Assembly: GCA_947470205.1 (NCBI GenBank)
Contig: CANISK010000041.1
Span: 1-9,635 of the forward strand
Source of the DNA: Neisseriaceae bacterium
GTDB taxonomy: Bacteria > Pseudomonadota > Gammaproteobacteria > Burkholderiales > UBA11063
Length of the DNA stretch: 9,635 nucleotides
Reading direction: 5' to 3'
In this document: piece after piece, positions 7,423-9,635 of the stretch
How positions within the stretch are numbered: the first letter of the stretch is position 1
How the letters are laid out: every line of letters starts with the position of its first letter
Program-made: the position numbers and the translations under genes
Notes under the pieces: generated by a model
Told to the model about the DNA's origin: nothing
Databases searched by the model: none
Seen by the model: only the letters and a program-made list of their open reading frames with translations

Positions 7423-8325
7423 TTATCTATCATTTTTAATTATTTCAATCAATGTAGAATTCATGACACTTCTATAAAATGTTTGATAACTTGGTACCAT
7501 ATCGTGAGGCAATTGAATGATTTGAAATATTGTGTTAGCATAATCTTCCAAAGCATTGATTGTATTTTTAATTATATATTCAATTAAAGTATTTAATGAA
7601 CCCAAATTGTTTGATTTTATATTTTCTGAATTCCATATTTCTAAAGTATTACACCGCTCCAGTGAAATATAAAATTTTTTATCAATAAAAAATTTCACTT
7701 CATAGTGTTTCTTGCTATGAAATATATCGTTTCTGATGTTCATCACAAAGAAAAAAAATTTTTGATATTGATAACAATATTGTGCTAATAATTCATGTAT
7801 TTTATCTTTATTTATATAATCTTCTTTGGATGTATAATCTTCATTAAACATTTTAGATGGTTTATTGATATTCCTATCATACCAGGTTATTTTATTCATT
7901 AAATGAGTATTAATTTTGGCTAAATTTTCAAAAATTGCTCTACTGTTCTGAAAAATAGCCTCTAATACCATATTAGCATGTTGACATCTTGATGTATCTG
8001 TAATTATTTCACAATGAGCAAAAATATTAATCTGCTCCGAACATGCTGACATATTGTCAATATCCTTAATTATATGCATCATTGCAGATTGAGTATCCTG
8101 AAAATTAATATGTTTACACATTAAATTAAAAAAATTGAAATAAATATCATCATTTTTTAATAGTTTGTGTGAAAAGTAAATACCTTGAGATATATCAAAT
8201 ATAGGTATTTTTACAATCTTAGCATCTAGTATTGCATAAAATTTCCATTCTTTATCATGCAATGGAAACAAAGGTAAATATCTGTCCCCATCTTCTTGTG
8301 ATAGATCAAGGTGATCTATTTTCAT
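7423..8325 (-). CDS. Unknown protein with HEPN-like R-x4-H motif, embedded between hsdS and hsdR
   Basis: 300 residues, no family recognised. Residues 198-203 read RNDIFH, followed by SKKHYEV: the R-x4-H form, with Asn after Arg, seen in HEPN ribonucleases such as those of Cas13 and RNase toxins. It follows a helical stretch (about 175-197, rich in Tyr/Gln/Phe), and another helical segment at about 117-145 contains NSRAIFENLAKINTHL, fitting a four-helix HEPN fold. No Walker A, membrane segment or signal peptide is seen. The start overlaps the hsdS stop by ATGA (8322-8325), with GGGA nine bases upstream, so it is coupled to hsdS. Its place matches that of prrC, the anticodon nuclease between the S and R genes of the E. 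coli prr locus, but it lacks PrrC's ATPase domain. It may be an RNase effector; this is inference, and a non-catalytic HEPN protein is possible. Confidence 0.6.
   Translation of the reverse strand: MKIDHLDLSQEDGDRYLPLFPLHDKEWKFYAILDAKIVKIPIFDISQGIYFSHKLLKNDDIYFNFFNLMCKHINFQDTQSAMMHIIKDIDNMSACSEQINIFAHCEIITDTSRCQHANMVLEAIFQNSRAIFENLAKINTHLMNKITWYDRNINKPSKMFNEDYTSKEDYINKDKIHELLAQYCYQYQKFFFFVMNIRNDIFHSKKHYEVKFFIDKKFYISLERCNTLEIWNSENIKSNNLGSLNTLIEYIIKNTINALEDYANTIFQIIQLPHDMVPSYQTFYRSVMNSTLIEIIKNDR
8301..8319 (-). promoter_or_regulatory. Hairpin directly after the start codon of the HEPN-like gene
   Basis: Read on the minus strand, AUAGAUC (8319-8313) and GAUCUAU (8307-8301) pair perfectly over seven bases around an ACCUU loop. 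It begins three bases after the AUG (8325-8323). A stem here can limit ribosome entry or make translation depend on ribosomes arriving from hsdS. It also encodes codons 3-8, so it may be coincidence. Confidence 0.35.
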
Positions 8326-9479
8326 ATTGTCAATCCCATTTTACCAGTTAAGAGTTTTTGCATTAGTGCTTGTTTTTGAAGTTTTAATTGTTTCAATATT
8401 TCAATTTGTTTGTTAATTTCATCATCAATGTTGGTTAAAACATTGGCTATTTTTGTTTGTTCTTCTGGAATTGCGGGGAAATTAACTTTGATGTTCTCAA
8501 GACTACTTTTGGGTAATTGTTTTAAAGCTGATCCTGTTTGCAAAGATTTAAATTGTATTTTTCCATAACTAGACGACAGAAACTGTAATAAAAATCTTGA
8601 ATTTAAACACTCAGGAACTCTCAATAAACATATTTGAGCATTAATATTGCTACCATTAAATTCTTCTGTAACACGTGCCAACATTCCTATCTCACCTCGA
8701 GTTGTAATAAGAATATCATCAGTTTTTAAATGCCCACTTGTTAAAATAAGATGTAAATCATTATCAATAAATTTCATGTTATCCCACACTAGACAAAGAT
8801 TTTTGATGTTATTTGCTCTGATAAACGGAACCCCACTATTTTTCATGTCATGTGATTTTGGATATAATTCACCATAGTTTCCATCAGAAATAAAAATATC
8901 CAACTCACCGAGTTTTTTGGACTGCCAAGTAGGGTAATTGTTGCCGTTTTCGTCTTTAAAGCGGATTTTTTGACTAAAAATCTGTTGCATGATTCCTTTT
9001 TTAAATAATTCTTTTTGTGTAATTAATTGCTCTTGTTTTATTATTGCGTCATCCCAGGTGGATAATATTTCCGCAATTCTTTCTTGCTCGTTTAGTGGCG
9101 GTGAGACTATGTGACACTTATTAATTTCACTTAAATTAATTTTTTTTGGGAATGCCACATGAATTGTATTTTTATACAATTCATGTTGAAATGCATGATA
9201 ACCAATGTAATGAATAAGAAATTTAAAACTCATGCATGATTTATTTTTGAACAATGCCAAGCTAACATAAAAAGATGCTCTTACATCCCAATCAATTAAT
9301 TTTGCAGTACCAATATCTCCAATTCGTGTCATCAAGATATCACCTTTTTGCAATATCACCCTTTTTGATTCTTTTTGAAATATATCTTCAGAAATAAATT
9401 TAGTATTTTCCCATTTGTTTCCTGTAACTGTTTCCACACTGTAAAATGGCACTCCTTTTATTGTGTAATTTGGTGTCAT
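8322..9479 (-). CDS. hsdS: Type I restriction specificity subunit HsdS, 5'-truncated
   Basis: 385 residues from the first ATG. HsdS reads the two halves of the target site. Seen in order: most of TRD1 (1-125, GVPFYSVETVTGN at 9-21), conserved region PPLNEQERIAEILSTWDDAI (127-146) with a following coiled coil, a second TRD with SGVPFIRANNIK (215-226), then PEEQTKIANVLTNIDD (338-353) and a final coiled coil. The true start is lost: in-frame codons upstream of the ATG read SPNIYDGTH, continuing into MTPNY, the common HsdS pattern 'IYDGTH-x-TP-x-Y'. They end at a TAG (9507-9509) at the insertion element edge. So the ATG at 9479 is an internal Met, with only a weak GATGG before it, and roughly 15-45 residues are missing. 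TRD1 may be impaired. The gene overlaps the HEPN-like gene by four bases. Confidence 0.9.
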   Translation of the reverse strand: MTPNYTIKGVPFYSVETVTGNKWENTKFISEDIFQKESKRVILQKGDILMTRIGDIGTAKLIDWDVRASFYVSLALFKNKSCMSFKFLIHYIGYHAFQHELYKNTIHVAFPKKINLSEINKCHIVSPPLNEQERIAEILSTWDDAIIKQEQLITQKELFKKGIMQQIFSQKIRFKDENGNNYPTWQSKKLGELDIFISDGNYGELYPKSHDMKNSGVPFIRANNIKNLCLVWDNMKFIDNDLHLILTSGHLKTDDILITTRGEIGMLARVTEEFNGSNINAQICLLRVPECLNSRFLLQFLSSSYGKIQFKSLQTGSALKQLPKSSLENIKVNFPAIPEEQTKIANVLTNIDDEINKQIEILKQLKLQKQALMQKLLTGKMGLTI

Positions 9480-9501
9480 ATGAGTACCATCGTAAATATT
9501 A

Positions 9502-9527
9502 GGAGACTATAAAAAATAACTACTACC
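9502..9527. repeat. Probable terminal end of the insertion element
   Basis: Between the transposase stop (9529) and the last in-frame hsdS codons lies GGAGACTATAAAAAATAACT followed by ACTACC, read on the plus strand into the element. The break in hsdS coding at 9501-9509 places the element edge here. The other terminal repeat is outside the window, so the exact boundary and any target duplication cannot be checked. Confidence 0.4.
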
Positions 9528-9528
9528 A

Positions 9529-9635
9529 TTATGTTGTGGCGCCATGTGGTTTAATCGTATAATTCCATTCTCCATGAAAAGCATCTTTTACAATATTAAT
9601 GTTTGTAAAGTCTTCATCTGATATTTTTTTACCAG
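9529..9635 (-). mobile_element. Transposase C-terminal tail, ISAzo13 / Rhodopirellula-type family (cut by window edge)
   Basis: An open frame enters from the right edge and ends at TAA (9529-9531). It reads GKKISDEDFTNINIVKDAFH, then GEWNYTIKPHGATT. The pattern 'G-x-K-(V/I)-(S/T)-D-E ... N-(I/L) ... FHGEWNYTI-x-P' is how transposases with the DDE_Tnp_ISAZ013 domain end, from memory. Only about 34 residues are visible, so an intact copy cannot be told from a fragment. It is oriented as hsdS and lies upstream of it, separating hsdS from whatever once preceded it, probably hsdM. Confidence 0.6.

Noticed and set aside
7246..7587. Rightward 113-codon frame across the hsdR / HEPN-like gap
   Set aside because: It runs through the candidate RNA and terminator and antisense to the HEPN-like gene, with no ribosome-binding site or motif.
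7423..8325. PrrC or RloC orthologue
   Set aside because: No Walker A or other ABC ATPase motif and the protein is shorter; only position and an R-x4-H motif are shared.
1..9635. CRISPR array, tRNA or rRNA gene
   Set aside because: No spaced repeats, no cloverleaf with T-loop pattern and no rRNA-like sequence were seen on either strand.

Overview
The window is low-GC bacterial DNA in which every protein-coding gene I can support lies on the minus strand. The encoded proteins (NAD+-dependent DNA ligase, a compact ABC-F ATPase, type I restriction-modification subunits) fit a proteobacterium. The gene style, a pseudogene and an insertion sequence fragment hint at a host-associated gammaproteobacterium, but the taxonomic placement is inference with low confidence. 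Reading order below follows transcription, from right to left.

At the right edge (9529-9635) is the C-terminal tail of an insertion sequence transposase, resembling the ISAzo13 / Rhodopirellula-type family. The element has cut off the 5' end of a type I restriction specificity gene (hsdS, 8322-9479). The missing N-terminus is visible as a few in-frame residues upstream of the apparent start, ending at a stop at the junction. No hsdM lies in the window; if it exists it is beyond the insertion.

hsdS overlaps by ATGA a 300-residue gene (7423-8325) of no recognised family, which carries an R-x4-H motif (RNDIFH) of the kind used by HEPN ribonucleases. It sits in the hsdS-X-hsdR slot, the place held by the anticodon nuclease PrrC in the E. 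coli prr locus. Between it and hsdR (4181-7255) is a 167-base gap with a plus-strand promoter, a two-hairpin RNA of about 60 nt and an intrinsic terminator: a candidate small RNA. Its promoter overlaps a possible hsdR promoter facing the other way. hsdR overlaps a YgjP/DUF45-type zinc metallopeptidase gene (3520-4191), so the defence unit is hsdS / HEPN-like / sRNA / hsdR / metallopeptidase.

A new transcription unit starts at about 3470: an extended -10 promoter, a 29-bp dyad at the predicted start site, a 16-bp tandem duplication carrying the ribosome-binding site, then a wrecked P-loop ATPase gene (3101-3380) of which only the N-terminal Walker A part and a piece of the C-terminal winged helix remain, out of frame. 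Its stop directly abuts the start of ligA (1034-3100). After a 318-base AT-rich gap with two weak hairpins comes the N-terminal 238 residues of a compact ABC-F ATPase (1-715), cut by the left edge.

The likely theme is a defence island that has been partly degraded (hsdS truncated by an IS, ATPase collapsed) next to housekeeping genes. The parts most worth study are the HEPN-like protein and the small RNA inside the restriction operon.
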